From JAHCHG01 sp038246645 (GTDB taxonomy: Bacteria; Acidobacteriota; Blastocatellia; Pyrinomonadales; Pyrinomonadaceae), in contig JBBRVS010000032.1 of the NCBI GenBank assembly GCA_038246645.1, positions 1 through 34,188 of the forward strand: a stretch of 34,188 nt of DNA, read 5' to 3'. Position numbers and translations under genes: made by a program. The notes under the pieces are model-generated. The model was given only the letters and a program-made list of their open reading frames with translations. It was not told the origin of the DNA and ran no database searches. Each line of letters opens with the position of its first letter. Within the stretch, counting starts at the first letter, position 1. Shown here piece after piece: positions 9,106 through 16,318 of this stretch.

Positions 9106-9380
9106 CCGAAATTTTCTTCATAATCTTCTGAAAACGGGGCATTGTTTTTAGAAAATTGTCAAAAAATTAGTTTTAGTTTTCAATAAATTGAAGCCGGTTT
9201 TTGTAATCTCCAAACTTCAAACAAACCCGACTTATGCCGGCATTGTCAAAAAAGTGATAATCAGGGTTAAATTTCAGAAAATTTTGTTTAGGGTTCTGAA
9301 TAATGTTTTGTCGGGAGTCGAAATATATATTTTCAAAACTCTCAAAACATCAAATTTAATAACTCGTAGAGAAGTTAAGC

Positions 9381-9408
9381 ATTATACTCTAATTTTCCCC
9401 AAACACAA
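9381..9408 (-). promoter_or_regulatory. Candidate sigma-70 promoter for the TPR-lipoprotein EPS unit
   Basis: Reading the minus strand, TTGTGT (9408-9403) is followed after 16 nt by a perfect TATAAT (9386-9381). Transcription would begin near 9374 and leave a leader of roughly 345 nt before the TPR gene. The -35 element is weak, so this is only a candidate. Confidence 0.35.
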
Positions 9409-9475
9409 AAAAAATTGAAGATAATTAACAAAAAAACAAATTTTGAATCCGACTTTTTAAAAAATTACCGTTTTT

Positions 9476-10132
9476 TTACTCCGGAACAAATTCATCAAGG
9501 TTTTCCGCCAGTTGAGCCGAAAGTTTAACGGCTTCCTCGGTAGATTCGGCTTCGGAATTCCCGACGCTCGTCATCACGCGCACCATCGAACCATCGGAAC
9601 GCCGCCGCAAAATGCTGTCTAAAACCGTATAAATTTTATCGTCGTATTCGCTTGCCACGGCGCGTCCGCGTCCCTGATACCAGTAGATCAAAATCTCGCT
9701 GAAAACGCCGTTTTCGATGATAAAGCGATTTGCCTGAAAAGTTTTTCCCGAATCGGTCGTAATCTGAATCCTTTCCGGCTCTTTCATCACCCAGCCCGCG
9801 CCGGGCAGACAATTTTGCGGACTGTGATAAGTCGCGCCCGTCCGCTGCGAGGCGTAATAACCGACATAGACATTTGCCACTCTTCCATTCGGCAAAACAT
9901 ATTCGCGCATCGTATAATCGGTTGTTTTTAAAACCGCTTCGGTTTCTTTGCCGAAGCGGATCTCACCGCTTTTTTGCTGCCATTCACCGAGCTTTGCGGG
10001 AAATTCGCGTAAGGATTTCCGCTCGACGCTCGCTTCGCCGCGCTGTTCGAACCAGTTGATAAAAACGCCGCCGAAAAGCAAAACCGCAATCAGAATCCAG
10101 AATTTAGATTTTATAATTTTATCCGTCATCAT
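9476..10132 (-). CDS. epsI: EpsI-family exosortase-associated protein (DUF3485)
   Basis: A 218-residue protein with one N-terminal membrane anchor (residues 10-27, KFWILIAVLLFGGVFINW) and a periplasmic domain of the EpsI/DUF3485 type. The diagnostic conserved block is YHSPQNCLPGAGW (102-114), followed by the YWYQGRG element in the second half. EpsI is encoded next to, or fused to, exosortases; here it is a separate gene whose ATG overlaps the exosortase TGA in an ATGA junction (10129-10132), implying translational coupling. Its biochemical role is not settled. The 448-bp gap downstream suggests this gene ends a transcription unit. Confidence 0.9.
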   Translation of the reverse strand: MMTDKIIKSKFWILIAVLLFGGVFINWFEQRGEASVERKSLREFPAKLGEWQQKSGEIRFGKETEAVLKTTDYTMREYVLPNGRVANVYVGYYASQRTGATYHSPQNCLPGAGWVMKEPERIQITTDSGKTFQANRFIIENGVFSEILIYWYQGRGRAVASEYDDKIYTVLDSILRRRSDGSMVRVMTSVGNSEAESTEEAVKLSAQLAENLDEFVPE

Positions 10133-11058
10133 TTATTTTTGTTTTTGGTTAAAAGTTTTTTCCCGTAAATTAAAACTAAATTAATCAAAAAAAGCAGAAT
10201 CAAAGCGACCACATAAACCATCCAACCGGCAGATGAATGAATAAAACCTTCGAGAGCCTGTTTTCCGTAATTATATGTCAAAATTCCGGTTGCCGTCACG
10301 CGTCCGGCGTTGGTGATAATCGCAATCGGAATTGCCGCAAAAATTAAAATCAAAGTCCGCCAAAAATCGAAACTCTTTATTAAATTAAACCAGCCGTCCG
10401 CCAATTTATTCCGTCTTTCGCGTGTAAAATACGCCAAAACCAGAGCGAGCGTCATCAAGGTCATTAGCGAACGTATGCCGCTGCACGCCTCGACGACTTC
10501 GAGCGAAATAACCTGCTGCGAGCCACGCGGCAAAATCTCGATCACATTTCCGTTTCTGACCGAAGCGACTTCAAAAACTCTGATGCCCCAAACTGCCATT
10601 TGAGAAGCCCAGATCTGTAAGGGAAAGGCAATTTTATTAAAAATAATCTGCGGGATCGGAATAGCGAAAAGCAGCAGCACAAACGGAACAAGCAAAATTT
10701 GCAAAAGGCGTGCGCCCCAGAAATAAACGATAATTCCGGCAAGCATCACGACGAGCGAAATGCGTTGCATAAATAGTTCTGCGCCGAGCGTTCCGCCCAA
10801 AAGCATCAAGATCGCGAGCAAAATCAAACTTCCGCCCAAAAAAATCTGCGGTGCGCGCACCGCTTCTTTTAACTCGCCGAATTCCAGCCAAATAATGTAG
10901 CCGATGACAAACGGGATTAACAAACCGTGTGAATAATTTTCGTCCGTCCACCAATCAAAGCCGAGTTTTGCCAGAACCGACGCATAAAGAATACACAGAG
11001 TCGCCGCCACCGCCAGAGGTTTCCAGATCGAGTCGAATTTTAATTTGGAATTTATCAT
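10129..11058 (-). CDS. xrt: Exosortase (PEP-CTERM transpeptidase-like membrane protease)
   Basis: A 309-residue multi-pass membrane protein with about eight hydrophobic segments. The three catalytic residues of exosortases are visible: Cys192 in VVEACSGIRSLM, Arg253 in ITNAGRVTATG and His274 in GFIHSSAGWMVY. It contains the N-terminal DENYSHG block (39-45) expected of the family. Exosortases recognise C-terminal PEP-CTERM signals and process or transfer the exported protein at the inner membrane. Co-occurrence with EpsI and the EPS gene set fits the EPS-linked (XrtA-like) type, but the subtype cannot be fixed by eye. The only likely substrate seen nearby is the 67-residue protein at 6492-6695. 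Confidence 0.95.
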   Translation of the reverse strand: MINSKLKFDSIWKPLAVAATLCILYASVLAKLGFDWWTDENYSHGLLIPFVIGYIIWLEFGELKEAVRAPQIFLGGSLILLAILMLLGGTLGAELFMQRISLVVMLAGIIVYFWGARLLQILLVPFVLLLFAIPIPQIIFNKIAFPLQIWASQMAVWGIRVFEVASVRNGNVIEILPRGSQQVISLEVVEACSGIRSLMTLMTLALVLAYFTRERRNKLADGWFNLIKSFDFWRTLILIFAAIPIAIITNAGRVTATGILTYNYGKQALEGFIHSSAGWMVYVVALILLFLINLVLIYGKKLLTKNKNK

Positions 11059-11153
11059 TGAAACTTAACTTTTGAGGAAAATGCAGAAATGGAGGCGGCA
11101 ATTTCACGCCGCTTTCCGATTATAACAAAACTTTGCGGAATAACGCGAATTTT

Positions 11154-12059
11154 TTATTTTTTCCGGTGCAGAATAAAATCGGCGAGTTCGATCAAAAGAC
11201 TTTTTTCTCTATCTATTATTTCCAATTCGGCGCACGCCTTATGATAAACATTTTCCGCTAAAATTTGCGTCTTCATCAAACCGTAAAATGCCGGATACGT
11301 CGCTTTTTCCGCCGAAACGTCTTTTCCGGCGGTTTTCCCGAGCATTTCCGTCGTCTGCGTTACGTCGAGTAAATCATCGGTAATCTGAAAAAGAAGTCCG
11401 AGCTGCGCCGCATAATTTGTCACCGCATCAATTTCTTCGGCAGTTGCTCCGGCAATTATCGCGCCTGTTTTTGCCGAAACCGAGATCATTGCTCCTGTTT
11501 TATTTTGGTGAATTTGTTCCAGACTTTCAATTGAAATATCTTTCCCGTTGCCCTCGGCTTCCAAATCCAGCTGTTGTCCGGCAACCATTCCGTCCGGCGT
11601 TCCCGACGCGTTCGAGATTTCCGAAATCAACTTAACCCGAATTTCCGGCGTTAAATTTTCGTCTTCGGCAATCGTCAAAAATGCCAGATTTTGCAGCGCA
11701 TCGCCTGCCAGAATCGCCGTAGCTTCGTCAAATTTGATGTGGCAGGTTTCGCGTCCGCGCCGGAGATCATCATCGTCCATCGCCGGCAGATCGTCGTGAA
11801 TCAGCGAATATGTATGAATCATTTCGAGGGCGGCGGCGGTTCGCAAAAGCAGCCGGGTTTCCGCGCCGAATGTTTTCCCGACCGCAATTAAAAGCGCGGG
11901 ACGAAAGCGTTTTCCGCCGGCAAACAAGCTCCAGCGCATCGCCGAATGCAGTTTTTTCGGCTGTTGGTTATCGGAAGGCACGAGTTCATCGAGTTTTTTA
12001 TCAATCGTTTTCGTGCATTCGCTGAAAAATTCCGTTAAATTTTGTGTTTTTGGAAACAT
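11154..12059 (-). CDS. ispA: Trans-polyprenyl diphosphate synthase (farnesyl/geranylgeranyl type)
   Basis: A 301-residue isoprenoid chain-elongating enzyme. The first Asp-rich motif is DDLPAMD (89-95, within LIHDDLPAMDDDDLRRG) and the second is DDLLD (228-232, within FQITDDLLDVTQ). The GGKRFRP substrate-binding segment is at 48-54. The two-residue insertion in the first motif is normal for bacterial FPP/GGPP synthases. It makes C15 or C20 diphosphates from IPP and DMAPP, precursors of undecaprenyl phosphate among other things. It lies 95 bp upstream of the exosortase on the same strand and is divergent from the flavin reductase; whether it belongs to the EPS unit is uncertain. Confidence 0.9.
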   Translation of the reverse strand: MFPKTQNLTEFFSECTKTIDKKLDELVPSDNQQPKKLHSAMRWSLFAGGKRFRPALLIAVGKTFGAETRLLLRTAAALEMIHTYSLIHDDLPAMDDDDLRRGRETCHIKFDEATAILAGDALQNLAFLTIAEDENLTPEIRVKLISEISNASGTPDGMVAGQQLDLEAEGNGKDISIESLEQIHQNKTGAMISVSAKTGAIIAGATAEEIDAVTNYAAQLGLLFQITDDLLDVTQTTEMLGKTAGKDVSAEKATYPAFYGLMKTQILAENVYHKACAELEIIDREKSLLIELADFILHRKK

Positions 12060-12163
12060 TTATAAAGATTTTCAACCAAAACTATTTATATTTCAACATA
12101 AAAATTTGATTTTCAAACTAAACCAATTTGAATAAATCCGACCGCAACCTTTATTCTAAATTT

Positions 12164-12637
12164 ATGCCGATTAGTTCAGAAGAATTTCGCGCCGCACTTT
12201 CAAAATTCGCCAGCGGCGTAACTGTTGTAACGACAAAGGATACCGAAGGAATGCCGCACGGCATAACGGTGAGTGCGTTTTGTTCGCTGTCGCTCGACCC
12301 GCCGCTGGTTTTGGTCTGTATCGAAAAAAATGCGGGAAGCCATAATGCCTTTACCGAGAGCGGCGTTTTCGTCGTTAATGTTCTGTGCGAAGAACAAATC
12401 AGTCATTCCAACCAATTTGCCGCGCCGATTGCCGATAAATTTAGCGGAATCCGGTATCGTGAAGGCATCGAAGGCATCCCGGTTCTGGAAAACGCACTGG
12501 CAAATCTGGAATGCCGATTAGTAAATTCGCACGAAAACGGCGATCACACGATTTTTGTCGGACAAGTCGAAAAAACAACACTCAAAGACGGCAAACCGCT
12601 GCTCTATTTTCACGGAAATTATCGAATGATGGCGTAA
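12164..12637 (+). CDS. Flavin reductase-like domain protein (FMN-binding)
   Basis: A protein of about 157 residues of the flavin reductase-like family (DIM6/NTAB type). The family opening is MPISSEEFRAALSKFASGVT, with the FMN-binding stretches GITVSAFCSLSLDPPLVLVC and VVNVLCEEQ. The C-terminal YFHGNYRMM is also typical. I chose ATG 12164 because it begins the conserved domain; a TTG at 12128 would add 12 residues (MNKSDRNLYSKF) and has no clear ribosome site either. It probably reduces free flavin with NAD(P)H or serves a monooxygenase partner, but no partner oxygenase lies next to it. It is convergent with the small membrane gene at 12724. Confidence 0.85.
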   Translation: MPISSEEFRAALSKFASGVTVVTTKDTEGMPHGITVSAFCSLSLDPPLVLVCIEKNAGSHNAFTESGVFVVNVLCEEQISHSNQFAAPIADKFSGIRYREGIEGIPVLENALANLECRLVNSHENGDHTIFVGQVEKTTLKDGKPLLYFHGNYRMMA

Positions 12638-12744
12638 AGGTAAAAGATAAAAGGTAAAAGGTAAAACATAAAACATAAAGTCTCCGGCTAAAAGTTATTT
12701 CAATATTATTTCACTAAACTCTTTTACCTTTTATCTTTTACCTT
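12637..12744. repeat. Heptad-repeat palindrome between convergent genes
   Basis: The left arm at 12637-12660 and the right arm at 12721-12744 are a perfect 24-bp inverted repeat. The left arm continues as a 7-bp tandem array: GGTAAAA, GATAAAA, GGTAAAA, GGTAAAA, CATAAAA, CATAAAG (12639-12680), followed by tctccggc. The flavin reductase stop and the stop of the 12724 gene both lie at its edges. It could act as a bidirectional terminator. The period-7 design recurs at 13585, 15957 and 25763. Confidence 0.7.
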
Positions 12745-12927
12745 CTGCCCTGCATCCCATTTTTTCTTGGCAACAAATCCGACTAAAAATGTCAAAAACC
12801 CGAAACCGACGAGATAAAACAAAATTTCCTTGTATAAAATATAATAGATAAATGCCGCCGTAAAAATAAAAAGCATTATGAAACTGCTGGCGACATAGAT
12901 TATTTCCGCGTAATTTTTCTTTTCCAT
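12724..12927 (-). CDS. Small two-helix membrane protein, unknown function
   Basis: A 67-residue protein with two hydrophobic helices (about residues 8-29, EIIYVASSFIMLFIFTAAFI, and 35-53, YLVGFGFLTFLVGFVAKK) and a basic tail. It starts at ATG 12927, 19 bp after the exonuclease stop on the same strand, so the two are probably co-transcribed. The last codons lie in the heptad-repeat palindrome, so the C terminus (KVKDKR) may have been replaced by repeat sequence. I do not recognise a family. Confidence 0.55.
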   Translation of the reverse strand: MEKKNYAEIIYVASSFIMLFIFTAAFIYYILYKEILFYLVGFGFLTFLVGFVAKKKWDAGQKVKDKR

Positions 12928-12946
12928 TAATTTATTGATGAAATGC

Positions 12947-13534
12947 TTAAAGCGTCTGTTTGCCCGATAATTTAGCCATTTGAAATTTGAATTCTTCCGT
13001 CAAACCTAACCTTTCCAGCCAAATCATTTGTTCGTGCATTAATTTCGGCAGATAAATTACGTCCGAAAGCGCGTAATCAACTAATTCTTTTGTCCAGACA
13101 CCGTTCCAGTTCCGGTTAAATTTGGCGCGTTGCGATTTGTCTAAATCAACCGCAAAATAACGATAGAGCGTTTCGGCGAGCGAAACTGATTGATTCGCTC
13201 CCCTGGTCAGACATTTTTCGGCAATCATCGTGCAGAAAACATTTTTGGTATGAATAGCGTTTTCACGCAAAAATTCCAGATCGAATTTCGCGTTGTGAAA
13301 GATTTTGACGATGTTTTCACCGGCTAAAATTTCTTCCAGTTTTCCGAGCGCAACTCGTTCGGAAAGCGGAACTAAAACATTAAAATCGCCGTCGGAAAAT
13401 TGGATGGAAAAAAGCCTGCCGCCGCGCGCCGAAAGCGAAGAAGTTTCCGTATCACAGCCGATAAATTCCGCTTTTGCAAGCGTTTGATAGGCAAAATCGA
13501 TTTCGTCGGAAGTTCGCGCAATTAAAATATTCAC
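12947..13534 (-). CDS. Ribonuclease D-like 3'-5' exonuclease (DEDDy)
   Basis: A 195-residue single-domain exonuclease. The DEDDy catalytic set is visible: Asp28 and Glu30 in GCDTETSSL, Asp85 in HNAKFDLEFL, and Tyr154/Asp158 in DYALSDVIYL. This matches the RNase D/WRN exonuclease fold. It lacks the HRDC domains of full-length RNase D (about 370 residues), so it is the short stand-alone form. Substrate (tRNA 3' ends, small RNA or DNA) cannot be told from sequence. It is transcribed towards the small membrane gene at 12724 and away from yceH. Confidence 0.88.
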   Translation of the reverse strand: MNILIARTSDEIDFAYQTLAKAEFIGCDTETSSLSARGGRLFSIQFSDGDFNVLVPLSERVALGKLEEILAGENIVKIFHNAKFDLEFLRENAIHTKNVFCTMIAEKCLTRGANQSVSLAETLYRYFAVDLDKSQRAKFNRNWNGVWTKELVDYALSDVIYLPKLMHEQMIWLERLGLTEEFKFQMAKLSGKQTL

Positions 13535-13584
13535 ACTTTTAATTGTAAATCACTAAACATTTGAATGAAAAATATATTATGCTT

Positions 13585-13667
13585 TAATAATGAAAAACGG
13601 AAAATGTAAAGTAAATAATTAAAGAAAAATATTATCCGTTATCAATTTTCCATTATCAATTTTTAAC
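13585..13667. repeat. Degenerate heptad-repeat palindrome upstream of yceH
   Basis: AT-rich period-7 sequence. A purine-rich left half (TAATGAA, AAACGGA, AAATGTA, AAGTAAA) is followed by an inverse-like right half (CGTTATC, AATTTTC, CATTATC, AATTTTT). The inverted match is imperfect. It ends 4 bp before the yceH ATG at 13672, so it occupies the expected leader; no clear ribosome site is seen for yceH. Confidence 0.5.
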
Positions 13668-13671
13668 ATTT

Positions 13672-14331
13672 ATGCTTACCCAATTAACAGAAATCGAAGC
13701 CCGCGTCGTCGGTTGTCTGGTCGAAAAACAATTGACCACGCCGGAGTATTATCCTTTGACGCTAAACGCTTTAACCAACGCCTGCAACCAAAAATCGAAC
13801 CGCGATCCGGTCGTCAGTTACAGCGAAGACGCGGTCGAAAAAGCCCTGCAATCTTTGCGTGATAAAAACATCGTCTATGTCTTTTACGGCAGTTCGAGCC
13901 GCGTGCCGAAATACAAACATATTTTGCCCGACGTTTTTGAACTGGGTGCGGCGGAAGTCGCCGCTTTAAGCGTTCTGATGCTTCGCGGAGCGCAGACAAT
14001 CGGCGAGATAAATCAACGCACGACAAGACTTTACGCTTTTTCCGATTTAAATGAAGTCAGCGAAACGCTCGAAAAACTCGCCAGCCGCGATGAACCGCTC
14101 GTCGTTCGTTTAGAACGCCAACCCGGACAAAAAGAAGCCCGTTACGCGCATCTCTTGTGCGGCGAAATTGACGCGGAAACTCTGGCAAAATGGCAGGAAA
14201 AATCATCTTCCGGCGGCGGAAACACGCAAAGCGAGAGAATCTCGGAACTCGAACGCGAACTGGAAACCTTAAAAAGCGAATTTAATTTATTTAAAGAATC
14301 TTTTGAAGAATTTAAGAAACAGTTCGAGTAA
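13672..14331 (+). CDS. yceH: YceH family protein (DUF480)
   Basis: A 219-residue protein of the YceH/DUF480 family. The opening LTEIEARVVGCLVEKQLTTPEYYPLTLNAL is highly characteristic, as are the NACNQKSNRDPV segment and the ML RGAQTIGEIN motif in the second winged helix. The family has two tandem winged-helix domains and a C-terminal helix; here residues 185-219 are a charged coiled coil (ISELERELETLKSEFNLF). DNA binding is expected from the fold, but no target is established. It is convergent with the retron RT gene, with a 31-bp perfect inverted repeat between them. Confidence 0.93.
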   Translation: MLTQLTEIEARVVGCLVEKQLTTPEYYPLTLNALTNACNQKSNRDPVVSYSEDAVEKALQSLRDKNIVYVFYGSSSRVPKYKHILPDVFELGAAEVAALSVLMLRGAQTIGEINQRTTRLYAFSDLNEVSETLEKLASRDEPLVVRLERQPGQKEARYAHLLCGEIDAETLAKWQEKSSSGGGNTQSERISELERELETLKSEFNLFKESFEEFKKQFE

Positions 14332-14347
14332 ATTTACAAAATCTTCA

Positions 14348-14416
14348 GTTAAGCAAGCGGTCTTTGACCGCGAAATTTGTGTGAGAAATTTCGCGGTCAA
14401 AGACCGCTTGCTTAAC
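14348..14416. repeat. 31-bp perfect inverted repeat between yceH and the retron
   Basis: The arms 14348-14378 and 14386-14416 are perfectly complementary, with a 7-nt loop (gtgtgag). The inner part is GC-rich (gcggtctttgaccgcg is itself a nested palindrome). It lies between convergent genes and could terminate both, but there is no T-run and the perfect length is unusual for a terminator, so a miniature repetitive element is equally likely. Arm identity suggests recent arrival or selection. Confidence 0.8.
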
Positions 14417-14455
14417 GATTAGTAAAGTTTATTTAGAAACTTTGACTCAATAAAC

Positions 14456-15949
14456 TTACCAAAGCTGCCACCACGGTTTTTGTTCCGTTTTTTCGGCTTC
14501 TTTCATTTCGGACACTTTCGGCTTGGGCAAAAATCTCGGCGGTTGCGGTTTCCACTCGTATTTTTCGATAATTCGTTTGACCTGCTGCTGAAACACGTAG
14601 CCTTTTTCCTTATCAACCATAAAAACGAAATTCGCATAACCGCGCAGGGACGCGATCAGATCGGGCGAATTTCCCCAATGCAGATTTTCAAGCCCTTTAT
14701 TTTCCGCCTGAAAAAGCACGGCGCGGAATTTTCTGAGGGTTTTGCGGTCAATCGAGATTTTGTCGTTGACGACGATTCCCGTAACTTCCTGCTGCCGCCC
14801 GCAACGCAAAATTCTTGTTTTATTTTCATTGACCTTAAAACCTTGTTTTTCCGCAACATAGCGGATTTGCGCCATCAATTTTGTAATGAGCGCATCTTTG
14901 TTTTCGGTCGAAAACGTCAGATCGTCGGCGTAGCGCGTGTATTTAAAACCGTGATTTTCGGCAAGTTTTGTCAGGCTTTTATCAAAACGTCTGGAAATAA
15001 TGTTTGAAATTGCGGGCGACGCGGGCGAGCCTTGCGGCAGATGTCTTTCGCCGAGGGCGACAAAATATGTTTTTCCGTCAATCTCGATTTCTTCCGTTTC
15101 CGGCGCGGTGCAGATAAGGGCAAAAACGGTCGCAACCGCTTCCGAATAACCGAAGGACGCGAAAACGCCTTTGACGCGTTTGTATATGATCGAGGGAAAG
15201 AAATTTTCGAGATCGAAATTAATCAGAATGCTCGCGCCGACGTGTTTTCGGGCATTCGTTACGATATTTTTTCCAATCAAAAATCCGTGCGCCGCTTCGT
15301 GAACCGGCGCTTTATTTAAGATGTTTTCCAGAATCCAGATTTGCGCGGCTTTAAGATGGGGTTTCGGCGCGGAAATCTTGCGGAAACCGCCCGTTTTTTT
15401 CGGCAGATTAAAGTGAATATAATGACTGGTTTCCGAAGTTTTGCGGTCGAAAGCTAAAAAGCGAAGTTTGCCGGCAGATAAATTCATCCCGCTTGATAAA
15501 TCTTCTATCTTATTGAAAACAGGTAAATTATTTTCCTGTAATCGTTCGACATTCGATTCGAGATTATTCAAACCTTTGGACACTTCTTTGCCGAGATAGA
15601 CGATTTCCTTTTCTTTTGAAAGTTTCCAGTTTTCGGCGCGCCTGCTTCGTTCGAGTTCGCGGCGTTCCTTCGTTTCCTTTTGTTTTCGGCGCGATTCTTC
15701 GAGGCGTTTTTTGCGCAGATCTTTGAGAAGTTTCTGCTCATTATGCAGATCGCGGTTTTCTTTGCGGAGTTTGTCTAATTCGGCGCAAAGCTCGGCGGCG
15801 CGGCGGATTTCTTCGCCCGGATCATTCGGCAAACCGCTCTGTTCCTGCCAGAAACCGAGCCGGATCATCTCTTCAAGCACAAAAATATCCTTCCCGCCCT
15901 GCTCGCGGATCTGTTCGTAAAGTTCCTGTCTTGTGCTCGCTTGTTCCAT
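14456..15949 (-). CDS. Retron reverse transcriptase (type XIII-like)
   Basis: A 497-residue RT that makes msDNA from the ncRNA encoded just upstream. Retron hallmarks are all visible: NARKH (232-236) fits the NAxxH motif, FDLENFF (245-251) carries the first catalytic Asp, LPQGSPASP (304-312), RYADDLTFS (339-347) is the active-site box, and VTG (389-391) is the retron motif after the palm. Residues 1-150 are an unusual N-terminal extension with a long charged coiled coil (about 44-135) not found in minimal retron RTs (about 320 residues). The C-terminal tail is Pro/Lys-rich and ends WWQLW. The start at 15949 has only a weak ribosome site and follows the 26-bp inverted repeat. Known retrons act in anti-phage defence with toxic effectors; here the partners are the WGR-HEAT and SWIM proteins. 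Confidence 0.93.
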   Translation of the reverse strand: MEQASTRQELYEQIREQGGKDIFVLEEMIRLGFWQEQSGLPNDPGEEIRRAAELCAELDKLRKENRDLHNEQKLLKDLRKKRLEESRRKQKETKERRELERSRRAENWKLSKEKEIVYLGKEVSKGLNNLESNVERLQENNLPVFNKIEDLSSGMNLSAGKLRFLAFDRKTSETSHYIHFNLPKKTGGFRKISAPKPHLKAAQIWILENILNKAPVHEAAHGFLIGKNIVTNARKHVGASILINFDLENFFPSIIYKRVKGVFASFGYSEAVATVFALICTAPETEEIEIDGKTYFVALGERHLPQGSPASPAISNIISRRFDKSLTKLAENHGFKYTRYADDLTFSTENKDALITKLMAQIRYVAEKQGFKVNENKTRILRCGRQQEVTGIVVNDKISIDRKTLRKFRAVLFQAENKGLENLHWGNSPDLIASLRGYANFVFMVDKEKGYVFQQQVKRIIEKYEWKPQPPRFLPKPKVSEMKEAEKTEQKPWWQLW

Positions 15950-15956
15950 AGTTTTC

Positions 15957-16032
15957 TAATGGTGAATTGTGAATGATAAATGGTGAATCAAAAGGTTTTA
16001 ATTAATCATTTATCATTCACAATTCACCATTA
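15957..16032. repeat. 26-bp perfect inverted repeat between retron ncRNA and RT start
   Basis: The arms 15957-15982 and 16007-16032 are perfectly complementary with a 24-nt spacer. Each arm is built of 7-bp units (TGGTGAA, TTGTGAA, TGATAAA, TGGTGAA in the left arm and continuing to 15988). It lies 6 bp after the a2 end of the ncRNA and 8 bp before the RT start codon, so it would form a hairpin in the RT leader. It belongs by design to the heptad repeats at 12637, 13585 and 25763. Confidence 0.85.
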
Positions 16033-16037
16033 TTCTC

Positions 16038-16305
16038 TTTTTCCGCAAAAAGCGTTTGAAGCGAATGACTTTACGTCTTCGTAAATCCAAAGGACTAGAT
16101 CGGTCAACTCAAGCGGAATTGAGCTAGTGTGCGTAATTTTATTCCCGGAATACCAACCGAAATACGCACACTAGCTTAATTCCGCAAAGTTAAGAACGAG
16201 CTAGTGAAGCGTGTGTAGTCTAGGCGCAAGAACGGCGATAGCACCGCTCGGTTTGCAAGTCTTGAAAAGTCAAACCTCGACTTCAAACGCTTTTTTACGG
16301 AAAAA
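16038..16305 (-). ncRNA. Retron msr-msd non-coding RNA
   Basis: The region between the SWIM gene and the RT has the architecture of a retron ncRNA on the minus strand. The 5' arm a1 (16305-16281) and 3' arm a2 (16061-16038) pair over 24 bp with one G-U and one bulged A; the core is gcgtttgaag with its inverse. After a1 come msr-like hairpins: ggtttg/caaacc (16276-16271 with 16255-16250) and a 5-bp stem with loop CUAU (16246-16233). Then a 23-bp msd stem (16185-16163 with 16135-16113; one A-C mismatch) encloses a 27-nt loop. A final small hairpin tttacg/cgtaaa lies at 16085-16070. Retron RTs prime from a guanosine in msr and copy msd; the exact branch G and msDNA ends are not certain from sequence. 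Confidence 0.88.
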
Positions 16306-16318
16306 TTTCAAAGAACCT

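Larger units (their letters stand above)
9028..9475. other. 448-bp intergenic leader between EpsI and the TPR lipoprotein gene
   Basis: AT-rich, no convincing gene. A 76-codon plus-strand frame at 9188-9418 has no ribosome site or recognisable content. On the minus strand it holds a candidate sigma-70 promoter (9381-9408) and a paired hairpin just before the TPR gene (9058-9105). A 10-bp palindrome atgccggcat lies near 9234 and could be an operator. This splits the EPS cluster into two probable transcription units. Confidence 0.5.

Noticed and set aside
9188..9418. 76-codon plus-strand frame in the EPS leader
   Set aside because: No ribosome site, low-complexity AT-rich composition and no family resemblance; antisense to the likely leader transcript.
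10637..10954. Alternative 105-codon minus-strand frame within the exosortase gene
   Set aside because: Out-of-frame overlap with a gene whose catalytic residues are all present.
16038..16305. Diversity-generating retroelement or group II intron as explanation of the RT
   Set aside because: No template/variable repeat pair and no intron maturase domain; NAxxH, VTG and the a1/a2-flanked ncRNA are retron features.
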